Assembly: GCF_024172165.1 (NCBI RefSeq)
Contig: NZ_JAMZEB010000002.1
Location: 6,841,501 to 6,905,500, forward strand
Length of the DNA: 64,000 nt
Source: Nonomuraea thailandensis
GTDB taxonomy: Bacteria; Actinomycetota; Actinomycetes; Streptosporangiales; Streptosporangiaceae
Direction: 5' to 3'
Shown here in pieces: positions 14,989-24,600 of this stretch. A model generated the notes under the pieces. The model was not told where the DNA came from. It saw nothing but the letters and a program-made list of their open reading frames with translations, and did not search any database. Positions within the stretch are counted from its first letter, which is position 1. Every line of letters starts with the position of its first letter. The position numbers were made by a program, and so were the translations under genes.

Positions 14989-16803
14989 TCAGCTACCGGC
15001 GTAGGTGATGTTCGGCCGGGGCGGCCTGGTCATGCCGTTGCCGAGGTAGTAGTCCACGTGGTGGTCCTGGAGGTAGCCCTTGACGGTCAGGTCGTTGCGG
15101 TAGGCCGGGTTGTGGGCCGGCGTGTAGAGCCGGGTGGCGGCCGGCCGGTCCGTGGTGAAGACGACCAGCTCGTCGTGGTCGGAGGAGGGCATCACCACCT
15201 CCTCGCGCCAGTCGCCGAGGATGTCGCCGATCAGCGCGGGGTACTGGGTGCCGACGTTGACCGCGCCGTGGTTCCAGGTGGTCACCTGCCGCGACACGCC
15301 GCCGGTGGCCGGGTCCCACTTCTCGATCTTGCCGTCGTTGAACAGCTCCATGCCGAGATCGCCGTCCCAGAACACGCCCAGGTGCGGCCACGGCCCCGTC
15401 GCCTGGGTGAGCGTGTTGCCGCGGGCGTTGTAGACGCCGGAGAAGGACCAGACCTCCATGCCGGGGAAGCGTGGGTCGATGTCGCCCGCCATGCCCCGCC
15501 CGACGTCGCCGACGCCGTCCTCGACGTGCCGCCAGAGCATCGTGCCCTGCTGCGCGCCGTAGTAGTACTCGCGCAGGCCGCTGGGGTTGTCCTGCTGGAC
15601 GCCGTAGCCCTCCAGGCCGGGCCGGGACGGGTCCAGGTCCGCGAGGTGGAAGCGGTCGCCGTGCACGACGCCCTCGTCGGCCAGGGAGTACCGCAGGGTG
15701 CCGTCACCGTTGAGCACGAACCCGATCTCGGCGACCTCGTCCCTGCCGTCGCCGTCCACGTCGATGATCCGGGTGTTGTGCCCGTCGGCGTGGCCGGCGC
15801 CGCCGCGCAGCCACTTCCACTGGTTGGTCAGCCTGGTCCCGTCGAACCTCCAGGCGGTGAACATGAGGTTGAAGCCGCCGTCGCCGACCCGGTTCTTCAT
15901 GTACGCCACCAGGCTGGGCGTGACGCCGTCGAGGTAGCCGACGCCGAAGCGGGCCGGCATGGGCCCGTCCGCCAGGTAGTCCGCGGGCACCGGGGCGGTG
16001 GCGCGGGGCGCGCCGGTCCGGCCGTCGAGGATGGCGATGGCCTGCCGGGTGTCGTCGGAGGCGGTGTACCGGGTGCCGTCGCCGAACGTGACCCCGTTGG
16101 CCACGCGCACCGCGACCTCGGCGCGGCCGTCGCTGTCGAGGTCGTAGACGGTCACGCCGTCCCAGTGGCCCACGTCGATGACCGACGAGCCGCCCTCGAT
16201 GTTGTCCTGGTCGGTGCTGTTCGGCCCCATGTTCGCCGACCACAGGAAGGTGCCGTCGCCGCGGTAGGCCTCGATCGTCTGGGGGCTGGTCTGCCGGTCC
16301 ACCACGTAGTCGTAGGCGCCGTCGCCGTCGAGGTCGCCGACCCAGGCGAACTTGATCGGGCCGCCGGGCCGCAGCGGCACGCGCACCACCGGCTCGACGG
16401 CGTGGTTCGCGGCCAGCATGAAGGACCTGCTCGCGGGCTGCCAGACGCCGTCGATGACCGGCCGGACGTAGTAACTGTTGCGCCGCGTGAGGTCGGCCGT
16501 GGCGTCCACGAAGTTGGTGCCGCCGGTCAGCGGGTCGGTGTTGAGCTTGACTGCGGCGCCGCCGGCGGTCGACCGGTAGACGTTGAAGGCGATCCCGTCC
16601 GGGTCCAGGCCCAGCAGCCGCCACGTGACCAGGACCTCGGTGGCGCTCCTGCGCACGGCCACGACCCCGCGGTCGAGGTTCTCCATCGGGCGGGCGGCGA
16701 CTGCCGCCGCGGCGGACGCGGGGGGCGGGGCGGCGACCGGGGCGGCGCCGAGCAGGAGCAGCGCCGTGGCGGCGGCGGCCCGTAACCGGTGCGGGGCGTG
16801 CAT
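14989..16803 (-). CDS. Secreted rhamnogalacturonan lyase, PL11 (YesW/YesX type)
   Basis: A 604-residue protein starting at ATG 16803, placed by AAGGAGG five bases upstream. A Sec signal (LRAAAATALLLLGAAPVAA) is followed by the PL11 opening RPMENLDRGVVAVRRSATEVLVTWRLLGLDP. The eight-bladed propeller is evident from many calcium-loop DxDxDG repeats: DLDGDGAYDYVVDR, YDLDSDGRAEVAVR, DVDGDGRDEVAEIG, and later WDGDLGMELFNDGK and ILGDWREEVV. The end HHVDYYLGNGMTRPPRPNITY is typical. It cleaves the galacturonate-rhamnose backbone by beta-elimination outside the cell. First gene of the lyase pair; the LacI-type box lies 80 bp upstream. Confidence 0.95.
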   Translation of the reverse strand: MHAPHRLRAAAATALLLLGAAPVAAPPPASAAAAVAARPMENLDRGVVAVRRSATEVLVTWRLLGLDPDGIAFNVYRSTAGGAAVKLNTDPLTGGTNFVDATADLTRRNSYYVRPVIDGVWQPASRSFMLAANHAVEPVVRVPLRPGGPIKFAWVGDLDGDGAYDYVVDRQTSPQTIEAYRGDGTFLWSANMGPNSTDQDNIEGGSSVIDVGHWDGVTVYDLDSDGRAEVAVRVANGVTFGDGTRYTASDDTRQAIAILDGRTGAPRATAPVPADYLADGPMPARFGVGYLDGVTPSLVAYMKNRVGDGGFNLMFTAWRFDGTRLTNQWKWLRGGAGHADGHNTRIIDVDGDGRDEVAEIGFVLNGDGTLRYSLADEGVVHGDRFHLADLDPSRPGLEGYGVQQDNPSGLREYYYGAQQGTMLWRHVEDGVGDVGRGMAGDIDPRFPGMEVWSFSGVYNARGNTLTQATGPWPHLGVFWDGDLGMELFNDGKIEKWDPATGGVSRQVTTWNHGAVNVGTQYPALIGDILGDWREEVVMPSSDHDELVVFTTDRPAATRLYTPAHNPAYRNDLTVKGYLQDHHVDYYLGNGMTRPPRPNITYAGS

Positions 16804-16883
16804 GATGACCTCCTTGGTCACGAGGGGGGTGCCGGGCGGGCGTCCGGTGCGGTCGCGTAACCCGGTCGAAACCCAAGAGAGTT

Positions 16884-16896
16884 GAAGCGTTTACAT
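16884..16896. promoter_or_regulatory. LacI-type box upstream of the PL11/PL26 lyase genes
   Basis: GAAGCGTTTACAT, identical over 13 bases to the box at 10189-10201. Read toward the lyases it is ATGTAAACGCTTC. The rest of the 280-bp divergent spacer (16804-17083) shows a related AAGCGGTTTACG at about 16998 and otherwise no clear feature. Confidence 0.55.
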
Positions 16897-17083
16897 AGAC
16901 GGGATAGGACCATGAACTCGGAGTGAAGTCAAGATCTGTGTCATGCCTGGCCCAGACGGTTTGACGGGGTACGGCGCGTGCGCCATCATCGCCTGCAAGC
17001 GGTTTACGCGGAGGAGGCCGGGATAAGGATTCGGATATCGGTCCGGCCGCCTCTCGATATTGGACCGGCTGGTCCTGGCTCTG

Positions 17084-18271
17084 ATGTGCTCGGTTCCCGT
17101 GACTGTCGCCGCTCCCGTCTCCCCTCCGTCCTCCGTGGACCCCGCCGGCCGCCGGATTGTCGTCACCGTGGTCGCGATCCAGCTCTCCTGCTGCCTGGGC
17201 TTCTTCTCGGTGATGGCGCACCTGGTCGCGCACCTGCGGCACGACCTCGGCCTGATGGCGGGCACGGCGGGGCTGATCCTCGGGGCGCGGACCGGCCTGC
17301 AGTTCGCGCTGCTGCTGCCGGTGGGGGCGCTCACCGACCTGATCGGCGCGCGGCGTACCGGGGTGATCGCCTGCGTCGTGCGCGCGGCGGGCTTCGCCCT
17401 GCTCGGGACCGCCGAGAGCGTCGGCGCGCTGCTCTGCGCGGCCGTCGTGATCGCCGTGGGCGGCGCGCTCTACAACCCCGCGGCCCAGAGCCTGCTGGCC
17501 GGCGCCGGGCCCCATCAGGCCGGAGGCTTCGCCGCCTACGTCACCGCGCAGCACGTCGCGACCGTCGCGGGGCCGCCCGTGGGGCTGGCCCTGATCTCGC
17601 TGCAGCCCGGGTTCGCGTTGCTGACCGGGGCGGCCGGCGCCATGTGGGCGGTCTCCGGCGGGCTGTTCCTCCTGCTGCCGAGGACCCCGCGCCGGCCGGT
17701 GCCCTTCCGCGGGGTGCTGCCCGGCGTGCGGGCCGTGCTCGGCGACCGTTCCTTCCTGCTCTTCGCGCTGATGACCGCGCCCACGACGCTGCTGGCCAAC
17801 CACATCATGACGGCCGTGCCGCTGCTCGGCTTCACGCCCGTCGCGGCCACGCTCTGCTTCTGCGTGCTGGCCGCGATCGCCGCCGCCGCCCAGCCGTTCG
17901 TCGCCGCCGGGCGGCGGGGCGAGCGGCCCTGGGTGCTGCGGGCCGGGCTGCTGTGCGCGGCGGGTGCGTTCTTCGTGCTCGCGCCGCTGGACGGCACCGA
18001 GGTGGCGCCGCTGATGATCGCGGCCGTGCTGAACGGCGTGGCCAACGGGCTGATCCAGCCGTCGATCTTCCAGCGTGTCACCCGGCACGCGCCGCCCGAG
18101 CGGTTCGGGTCGTACTACGGGGTGCTGGCGTTCTGCGCCGGCATGTTCTCCTTCGTGTGCGAGATCCTGGCCGGGCAGCTCTTCGACCTCGGGCCCGCGG
18201 GCGCGACGGCGGCCCTCGTCGGGGTCGGCACGTTCGCGCTGGTGGCCGCGGTCGGCACCCGGGGGCCGTGA
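17084..18271 (+). CDS. MFS transporter
   Basis: A major facilitator superfamily protein of about 395 residues with twelve predicted helices. The loop after helix 2 reads LLPVGALTDLIGARRTG, a form of the GxxxDxxGRR MFS signature, and later ALYNPAAQSLLAGAGP and FQRVTRHAPPERFGSYYGVLAF are typical of drug/sugar efflux relatives. The start is uncertain: TTG 17060, ATG 17084 and GTG 17099 are in frame and none has a convincing ribosome site; 17084 is taken. Substrate unknown. It ends 16 bases from the convergent amino-acid dehydrogenase gene. Confidence 0.85.
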   Translation: MCSVPVTVAAPVSPPSSVDPAGRRIVVTVVAIQLSCCLGFFSVMAHLVAHLRHDLGLMAGTAGLILGARTGLQFALLLPVGALTDLIGARRTGVIACVVRAAGFALLGTAESVGALLCAAVVIAVGGALYNPAAQSLLAGAGPHQAGGFAAYVTAQHVATVAGPPVGLALISLQPGFALLTGAAGAMWAVSGGLFLLLPRTPRRPVPFRGVLPGVRAVLGDRSFLLFALMTAPTTLLANHIMTAVPLLGFTPVAATLCFCVLAAIAAAAQPFVAAGRRGERPWVLRAGLLCAAGAFFVLAPLDGTEVAPLMIAAVLNGVANGLIQPSIFQRVTRHAPPERFGSYYGVLAFCAGMFSFVCEILAGQLFDLGPAGATAALVGVGTFALVAAVGTRGP

Positions 18272-18287
18272 AGGCGCGCGCGGCGGG

Positions 18288-19349
18288 CTACGGCTCCGGG
18301 TCGGGGGCGAGGGGCGGGCCGGCGGGGAGGCCGCCGGGGTCGCGCCAGGTGGCCAGGAACCGCTCGGCCACCGCGCACGACCCGGCGAACGGCCCGTCCG
18401 GATGCTCCAGCGCCCCGGCGGTGAGCCGGGCGATCCGCTCCTCCACCACGGCGCGCGCCGCGTCGGCGTCGCGGACCCGGCCGGTGCGGTCGGCGAGGTA
18501 ACCGATGGTGGCGCCGGCGCTGCACACGAAGTCCGCCAGCGTGACCACGCCCCGCTCCCGCAGGGTACGCAGCCCCGCCTCGGTGTACGGCACGTTCGCC
18601 GCCGGCGCGATCACCAGGGCGCGCACCAGGGCGGCCCGCGCGGCGGTCAGCGTCCCGGTGCGCGCGCCGGGCACGAGCACGTCGGCGGCCACCTCGTACA
18701 GCGCCTCCGGCGGGAGCACGGGCAGCCCGAGCCGGCTCACGCAGGCGTCGCCGTGCCGGGCGCGCAGGCGCGTCAGGGCGGCCACGTCGAGCCCCGCCGG
18801 GTCGGCGACGCAGCCGTACAGGGTGGACAGCGCGACGACGCGCCCGCCGCGCAGCGCGGCCTCGCGGACGACGGCGCCGCCCACCTTGCCGAAGCCCTCC
18901 ACCGCCAGCGTCCGCCCCGCCAGCCCGCCCAGCGCGCTCTCGGCCGCCACCACCACGCCCAGGCCGGTGACCATGGTGTCCACCAGCTCGCCGCCGGCCT
19001 CCTGGTGCATCAGCGAGTCGGCGCGGTAGTCGGGCAGCGAGGCGAAGTCCTGGGTGCGGGTGCCCAGGTCGGAGGCGGTGAGGAACTCGCCCTTCTCGAT
19101 CAGCGGGGCGATCTCCTGGCAGTAGCGGGCCAGGGTGATCTCCCGTTCCTCGTCCGTGGCCCGCAGCACCGCCTTGGCGCCGCCGATCCGCTCCCCCAGC
19201 ACGGCCAGCTTGTACGTCATCGCCCGCGCCAGCAGCCCCGCCTCTCCGGGGGTGACGTCAGGGGCGAGCCGCGTGCCGCCCGCGCTCGTCGGGCAGTCGA
19301 GGTCGAAGGCGACGTAACCGTCCACGGACACGAGCTCCACGATCCTCAT
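18288..19349 (-). CDS. Glu/Leu/Phe/Val-family amino acid dehydrogenase
   Basis: A 353-residue NAD-dependent amino acid dehydrogenase. The catalytic domain has ARAMTYKLAVLGERIGGAKAVL, with the two conserved lysines of the family, and LTASDLGTRTQDFA. The Rossmann domain has LAVEGFGKVGGAVVREAALRGGRVVALS. These enzymes reversibly deaminate branched-chain or aromatic amino acids; length and motifs resemble Leu/Phe dehydrogenase more than glutamate dehydrogenase (about 450). It stands alone. The start at ATG 19349 is the first of a protein-like N-terminus (MRIVELVSVDGYVAFDLD). Confidence 0.85.
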   Translation of the reverse strand: MRIVELVSVDGYVAFDLDCPTSAGGTRLAPDVTPGEAGLLARAMTYKLAVLGERIGGAKAVLRATDEEREITLARYCQEIAPLIEKGEFLTASDLGTRTQDFASLPDYRADSLMHQEAGGELVDTMVTGLGVVVAAESALGGLAGRTLAVEGFGKVGGAVVREAALRGGRVVALSTLYGCVADPAGLDVAALTRLRARHGDACVSRLGLPVLPPEALYEVAADVLVPGARTGTLTAARAALVRALVIAPAANVPYTEAGLRTLRERGVVTLADFVCSAGATIGYLADRTGRVRDADAARAVVEERIARLTAGALEHPDGPFAGSCAVAERFLATWRDPGGLPAGPPLAPDPEP

Positions 19350-19421
19350 GCGCCCCCCTCATCCCGGCTCGATACCGCGAATATCGGCGAGGCGCGGCTG
19401 CCGGTCAAGGTCCGACGCCGA

Positions 19422-20798
19422 TCACCCCAGGGAGCAGGGGGACACGCTGTGCGACCCGTACCCGCCGAAGCGGGCCCAGTCCACGCCGCCGGTGGCCTCC
19501 TTCCAGGCCGCCCAGGTGAGGCCGCGATCTCCGCCCGGCAGGTCGCAGTACGTGGCCAGCGGATCGGCGACGAGGTCGTCCAGGTGGGTGAGATTCCACA
19601 GGAAGACCCCCCTGTACCGGCTCGCCATCAGGGCGACCTGACCGTCCCCGCTCAGGGCCACGGCCTCGACGTACTCCATGTCGCCGCGCAACGAGGCCGT
19701 CCGGGCGGGACGGGACGGCTGGGAGAGGTCCAGGAGGGCAGCGGCTCCGTCTTCGCCGGCGGCCAAGGCCATGCCGCCGTCCGACGTCACGGCGAGCTCG
19801 CTGACGCGCGGAAGGTCCATGGCAGCGATCCGGCCGGGGCTCAGGCGGTCACCGATCTCCCAGGTCTCGAGCCGTTCCGCCTCCGCGATGAGCGCGCTGC
19901 GCCCGTCGGCGCTCATCGCCAGGTCCGCGACCGAGCCGCGCGGGAACGCGGGGCTGGGCAGCCTGGCGGGACGGGCGGGATCGGCGAGGTCCCAGAGGGT
20001 CGTCCAACCTCCGTGCTCGCCGACGACGACGGCGGCCGTCCTGCCGTCCGCGCTCAGCGCCAGCTCCTCGACGCCCACGCCACCGGCCCTGGTGTCCGAC
20101 AGGCGGGCCGGGCGCGACCGGTCGGACAGGTCCCAGATCTTCATCCGCCCGTCGTCATCGGCGGCGACCGCGAGACGGGCGTCCCCGGACAGGGCCAGCG
20201 CCCGGATCTCGCCGCCCTTCCTCCCGGGTGTCAGCGTGGCCTCGCGCACGGGACGCTCCGGGCGGGTCAGGTTCCACACCAGGACGACGCCGTCCTCGTC
20301 GCCGGTCAGTGCCGTGCGCCCGTCGGCCGCCAGCGCCACCGCGCTCACCTCCCGCCGGTGCCCCCTCAGCAGGGCGAGCCGGTCGGGCTCGAACTCCTCC
20401 TCACCGAGCCGGTCCCGCAGATCCCACACCGCCACCCCGTCCTCATCCTCGGCGAGCGCGAACCGCCCGTCGGCGCTCACCGCCACGTCCTGGCCTCCCT
20501 CGGGAACGGGCTCCGCCAGCACCGTGCGCTCGTTCATGAGCACGGAGTCGAGCAGCCCGGCGCGCGTCCGGTCGTCGTCGTGGACGGCGACCGCGGCCGT
20601 ACCGAACGCCAGGGCCTGGGCGAGGTCGGAGTCACGCAGCTCGGCGCCGCGCAGCGCCAGCGTGTGGGCCAGGGCGGCGCGTTCGAACGCCGAGGCCCGG
20701 TCGTGCTCGTGCTTCCACCCGTACGCCGCCGCCCCCAGGACCACGACCAGCACCGCAAGCAGCGCCCGGTCCCGGCGCGTCCACGACCCAGCGCTCAT
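19422..20798 (-). CDS. Membrane-anchored WD40-repeat protein
   Basis: A 458-residue protein from ATG 20798. A single helix (RALLAVLVVVLGAAAYGW) near residue 12 anchors it; then comes an amphipathic segment RDSDLAQALAFGTAAVAVHDDDRTRAGLLDSVL of the sort that precedes WD40 domains in actinobacterial signalling ATPases; then about seven blades with the pattern AVALAADGRTALTGDEDGVVLVWNL, ALALSGDARLAVAADDDGRMKIWDL and so on to AVALSGDGQVALMASRYRGVFLWNL. It looks like the sensor half of an nSTAND/WD40 protein without its ATPase or protease. It ends with a Cys-containing tail (YCDLPGGDRGLTWAAWKEATG). The frame is open upstream to 20951 but without a plausible start. Confidence 0.78.
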   Translation of the reverse strand: MSAGSWTRRDRALLAVLVVVLGAAAYGWKHEHDRASAFERAALAHTLALRGAELRDSDLAQALAFGTAAVAVHDDDRTRAGLLDSVLMNERTVLAEPVPEGGQDVAVSADGRFALAEDEDGVAVWDLRDRLGEEEFEPDRLALLRGHRREVSAVALAADGRTALTGDEDGVVLVWNLTRPERPVREATLTPGRKGGEIRALALSGDARLAVAADDDGRMKIWDLSDRSRPARLSDTRAGGVGVEELALSADGRTAAVVVGEHGGWTTLWDLADPARPARLPSPAFPRGSVADLAMSADGRSALIAEAERLETWEIGDRLSPGRIAAMDLPRVSELAVTSDGGMALAAGEDGAAALLDLSQPSRPARTASLRGDMEYVEAVALSGDGQVALMASRYRGVFLWNLTHLDDLVADPLATYCDLPGGDRGLTWAAWKEATGGVDWARFGGYGSHSVSPCSLG

Positions 20799-20910
20799 CC
20801 CGCCACAGCTCCCCCGCGTCCAGGCCCCGATCACTGAGGAGATTCTGCCCTTTGCAGCGGCTGTGCAGGAAGTCTCCGGCGACCGCTCACATCCTGGTTC
20901 GCAGCGGGCC

Positions 20911-21392
20911 GGGCAGGTGTTCGGCGCGGAGGTCCACGACGGGTACTCCATGACCGAGATCGCGCCCGTCCCCGGCCGCGTCTGCTCCGGCGGTCACCTG
21001 CACCTGCCGCCCGACCGGGCCTGATCGAGATACTCGATCCCGTCACGCTGGCCCCGGCCGCTCCCGGGCAGGTCGGCACGATCGTGGTGACGCCGTACTC
21101 GACCTTCCGCGTGCTCGGCCGCGTGTCACCCTGCGGGCTCACCACGCGGGACGTGCTCGACCTGCTGCAGGCCGAGCACGCGCTGCCGCCGCCCACCCGG
21201 TACGCGCTGGACGGCCACCTGCTCCACGTGGTCGCGGGCAAGCACGACCCCGGCCTGCTCGGGCGGCTGGAGGAGCGCGCGCACGGGCTGCCCCTGACCG
21301 GCATCGTCCTGGCCGAGACCGCCGAGGACCTGCCCGCGCCCTGCCGGCCGCGCGCCGACCTGCTGGAGCTCAGCTTCGAGCGAGGACTGTGA
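20911..21392 (+). pseudogene. Remnant of a phenylacetate-CoA-ligase-like AMP-binding enzyme
   Basis: One frame reads VFGAEVHDGYSMTEIAPVPG and SGGHLHLPPD before a stop at 21022-21024; the next frame resumes as LIEILDPVTLAPAAPGQVGTIVVTPYSTFR and runs through GLTTRDVLDLLQ and GLPLTGIVLAETAEDLP to a stop at 21392. The YxxTE and GxIEIxDPxT elements and the order are those of the C-terminal half of phenylacetate-CoA-ligase-like adenylating enzymes. The N-terminal half is absent and a frameshift separates the pieces. Confidence 0.68.
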
Positions 21393-21581
21393 TGATCCCG
21401 AACGTGCTGGCCCTTGTACGCGCTGGTCGCCCTGACCGTGGCACTCGCCGTCGGCTACCTGCGCCGTTTCGGCATTCCCCGCCCGCCCGTCGGCCGGGGG
21501 CGCCACGCCGGGGCCGGCCCGGCGGGGGCGCGGCCGGCCGGGGCGCAGGGGCCGCCCGTCGTCTGGCGCCTCCAGGAGTGA
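21392..21581 (+). pseudogene. Frameshifted small membrane protein
   Basis: An ATG overlaps the upstream stop as TGATG and gives MIPNVLAL; one extra base then shifts the frame, after which the reading LYALVALTVALAVGYLRRFG, IPRPPVGRGRHAG and PPVVWRLQE continues to TGA at 21581. The hydrophobic segment followed by YLRRFGIPRPPVG looks like a real short membrane protein. The tight overlap suggests it was once cotranslated with the ligase-like gene. Confidence 0.5.
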
Positions 21582-21621
21582 CCGCCGGCAGAACCACCCG
21601 GCCGGGCGTTCGCGGGGTGGG

Positions 21622-24600
21622 TCACTCGGCCAGGTACTTCGCCACCTGCCCGGCCTCCGCCGCGTCGCCGAACAGGGCGAGCGAGCCGCGCCACGCCGCC
21701 GCGGACTCCTCGGGGCGGCCCAGCAGGGCGTGGGCCCGGCCGAGCTCCCTGAGGGTCCGGGCCCGCCACACCGGGGGGCCGTCGCCGCCGAGCCGTTCCA
21801 GGGCGGCCCGCAGGTGCCCGAGCGCCTGGCCGGCCTCGCCCTGGCGCAGGCGGACGACGCCCAGGGCGTGCCCCGCCAGCGCCTCCCCGAGCCCGTCGCC
21901 GCACTCCACGAACAGCCGCAGGCTCGCCGCCAGCGTCTCGGCCGCCTCGTCGAAGCGGCCCAGCGCGCCCAGCGCCTCCCCCAGGCGGCGCAACACCTTG
22001 CTCATCTCGCCCCGGTCGCCGGCCGCCTGCGCGGTCAGCAGGCTCTCCCGGTAGCAGTCGACGGCCTCGGCCGTCTCGCCCCGCTGGTAGAGGGCGGTGC
22101 CGAGGGCGCGCAGCAGGTTGCCGCGAATGGTGTGGTCCTCGTCGCGGGTCACCTCCACCCGCGCCCTGGCGATCTCCGCGGCACGGCCGTGCTCGCCCCG
22201 CTCGATGTGGATCCAGACGGGCCAGGTCCACGCGTACGCCAGCCCCGCGGTGTCGTCGTGGGCGGCCAGCAGGTCGAGCGAGGCGTACGCGTCGGCCAGG
22301 GCCTCGTCCAGCCGGCCCATCCCGTGGCGGGCGGCGGCCCGGCTGATCAGCGCGTACGCGGCGCCGTGCAGGTCGCCGGCGCGGCCGAGGTCCGCCAGCA
22401 GCGCGGCGCACTCCGCCTCGCCCCGCTCGTAGCGGCCCCGCTCGATGTGCACCGTGGCCAGCAGCAACCGGGCCCGCAGCGTGGCGCACTCGTCGCCCAT
22501 CCCGATCACGATCCGCTGCACCTGCTCGGCGTCGTCCAGGAAGCGGTCCATGAGCAGGTAGCCGGTGAGGTGGTGCGCCAGCTCCGCGGCGGCGGCGACC
22601 AGGCCGAGCCCGGCCGCCGTGGTCAGGGCGAGCATCAGCGTGCGCCGCTCGGCCGCCATCCACGCCGCACTCGCCCGCACGTCGGGGACCGCATCCGGGT
22701 CCGGCTCGCGCGGGTACGGCGGGGACAGCGGGATCGGCATGCGGCGCGTCGCGGCCCTGGTGCGGCGCAGGCATTCCAGCACGTGCCGGGTGAGCGCCTC
22801 GCGCCGGCGCGCCGGGGACTCCTCCGCCTCGGCCCGTTCCCGCGCGTACACCCTGAGCAGGTCGTGCAGCCGGTAGCGGGGCTGCCCGGCGCCGTCCACC
22901 TCGGTGGAGGTGAGCATCCCCCGCGCGACCAGCGTCTCCAGCGCCGCATCCGCCTCCAGCCCGTACGCCGCCACATCCGCCCCGCGTCCGTGCGCCGCCG
23001 CTCCCGGCTCGCCCGACCCGCGCGGCCGGCCCGGCACCGCGCCTGTCCCCGGTCCGGGCGGCCCGGAGAGGGCCGTGCCCGGATCCGGGCCGGGCGGGCC
23101 GAGCAGGGCCGCGACCGACCACTCGGCCACGCTGTCCAGCCCCGCCAGCCCCAGCAGCCGGAACGCGTGGCGGGCCGGCTCAGGCAGCGCCGCGTAGCTC
23201 GGCTCGAACGTGGCCCGCACGTCCAGCCCGCCCACGACCAGCTCGTCCAGGCCGCGCCCGGCCAGGCGGGTGGCGAGCTCGCTGACCGGCCAGACGGGGC
23301 GGGTGGCCAGGCGGGCGCCCGCGACCCGGATGGCCAGCGGCAGGCGTCCGCAGGAGCGCAGGATCTGCTCGGCCGCGCCGGGCGCCATGCCGATGCGGTC
23401 GGGGCCCGCCACACGTTCCAGCAACCTCCGGGCGTCCTGCTCGCCGGGCAGGTCGAGCGTGAGGCGTACGGCGCCCTCCAGGGCGGGCAGCCGCGAGCGG
23501 GAGGTCACCAGGACGGCGCCGCGCGGCGTGCCGGGCAGCAGGTGGCGCAGCTGCGCCTCCTCGACCGCCTCGTCCAGCACGACGAGCACCGCCCGGTCGG
23601 CCAGCCGCTGGCGCAGCAGGCGGGCGCGTTCGTCGGCCGAGGCGGGGATGGCGGCGCCGTCGATGCCGAGCGAGCGCAGGAGCACGTCGAGCAGCTCGCC
23701 GGGCTCGCGGGGGCCGCGTTCGTCCTGGCCGAGGCGGACGAAGAGCTGCCCGTCGGGGTAGTCGGCGCGCAGCAGGTGCGCCAGGTGCACGGCGAGCGTC
23801 GTCTTGCCGATGCCGGGCAGCCCGGACACGATCACGATCGGCGGGCTGAGCCGCTCCTCCCCCGCCCGCAGCAACGCCGTCAGCTCGGCGATCTCCGCCT
23901 CGCGCCCGACGAAGTCCGCGGTGTCGGCGGGCAACTGGCACAACCGCCGGAACGCCACGGGCACCTCGCCCCGGACCCCCGCCTCCGCCTCCTCGCCCGG
24001 CGCCCGGCGCGCCTCCGGCGGCGCGCCGGGCTCGCCGTCATCGGCCGGCGGAACGGCACGCCGGCGTCGCGGTTCCGCCCGCGCGCCGGGATCACCGCCC
24101 CCCGCCGCACGCAGGCGGGGGGCGGGCCACCCGTCGAGATCGCCGTCCGCGCCCGTCGAAGCGGCACGCGGGCGGCGCGGCTCCGGCCGCGCGTCGAGAT
24201 CCCCGTCGGCGCCCGTCAAGGCCGCGCGCAGGCGGCGCAGCTCGGGCCGGGCGTCGAGGTCGTCGTCGCCGGCCAGCAGGGCGGTGTGCAGGCGGCGCAG
24301 CTCCGGGCCCGGCTCGATGCCCAGCTCGGCGACCAGGAGCTCGCGGGCCTGGCGGAAGGCGTCCAGGGCCTCGTCGCGCCGGCCGCCGCGGTGCAGGGCG
24401 ACCACCAGTTGCTCCCACAGGCGCTCGCGCAGCGGGTGCGCGGCGACGAGGGCGCGCAGCTCGGCGACCAGGTCCTCGCGGCCGAGCGCGAGCCGTACGT
24501 CGATCCACTCCGACCTGGCCACCGCGAGGCGTTCCTCCAGCTCGGTGATCCGCGGCGCCATCGCCCCGCTGAGCGGCACGTCCTCGGCGGGCGCGCCCCG

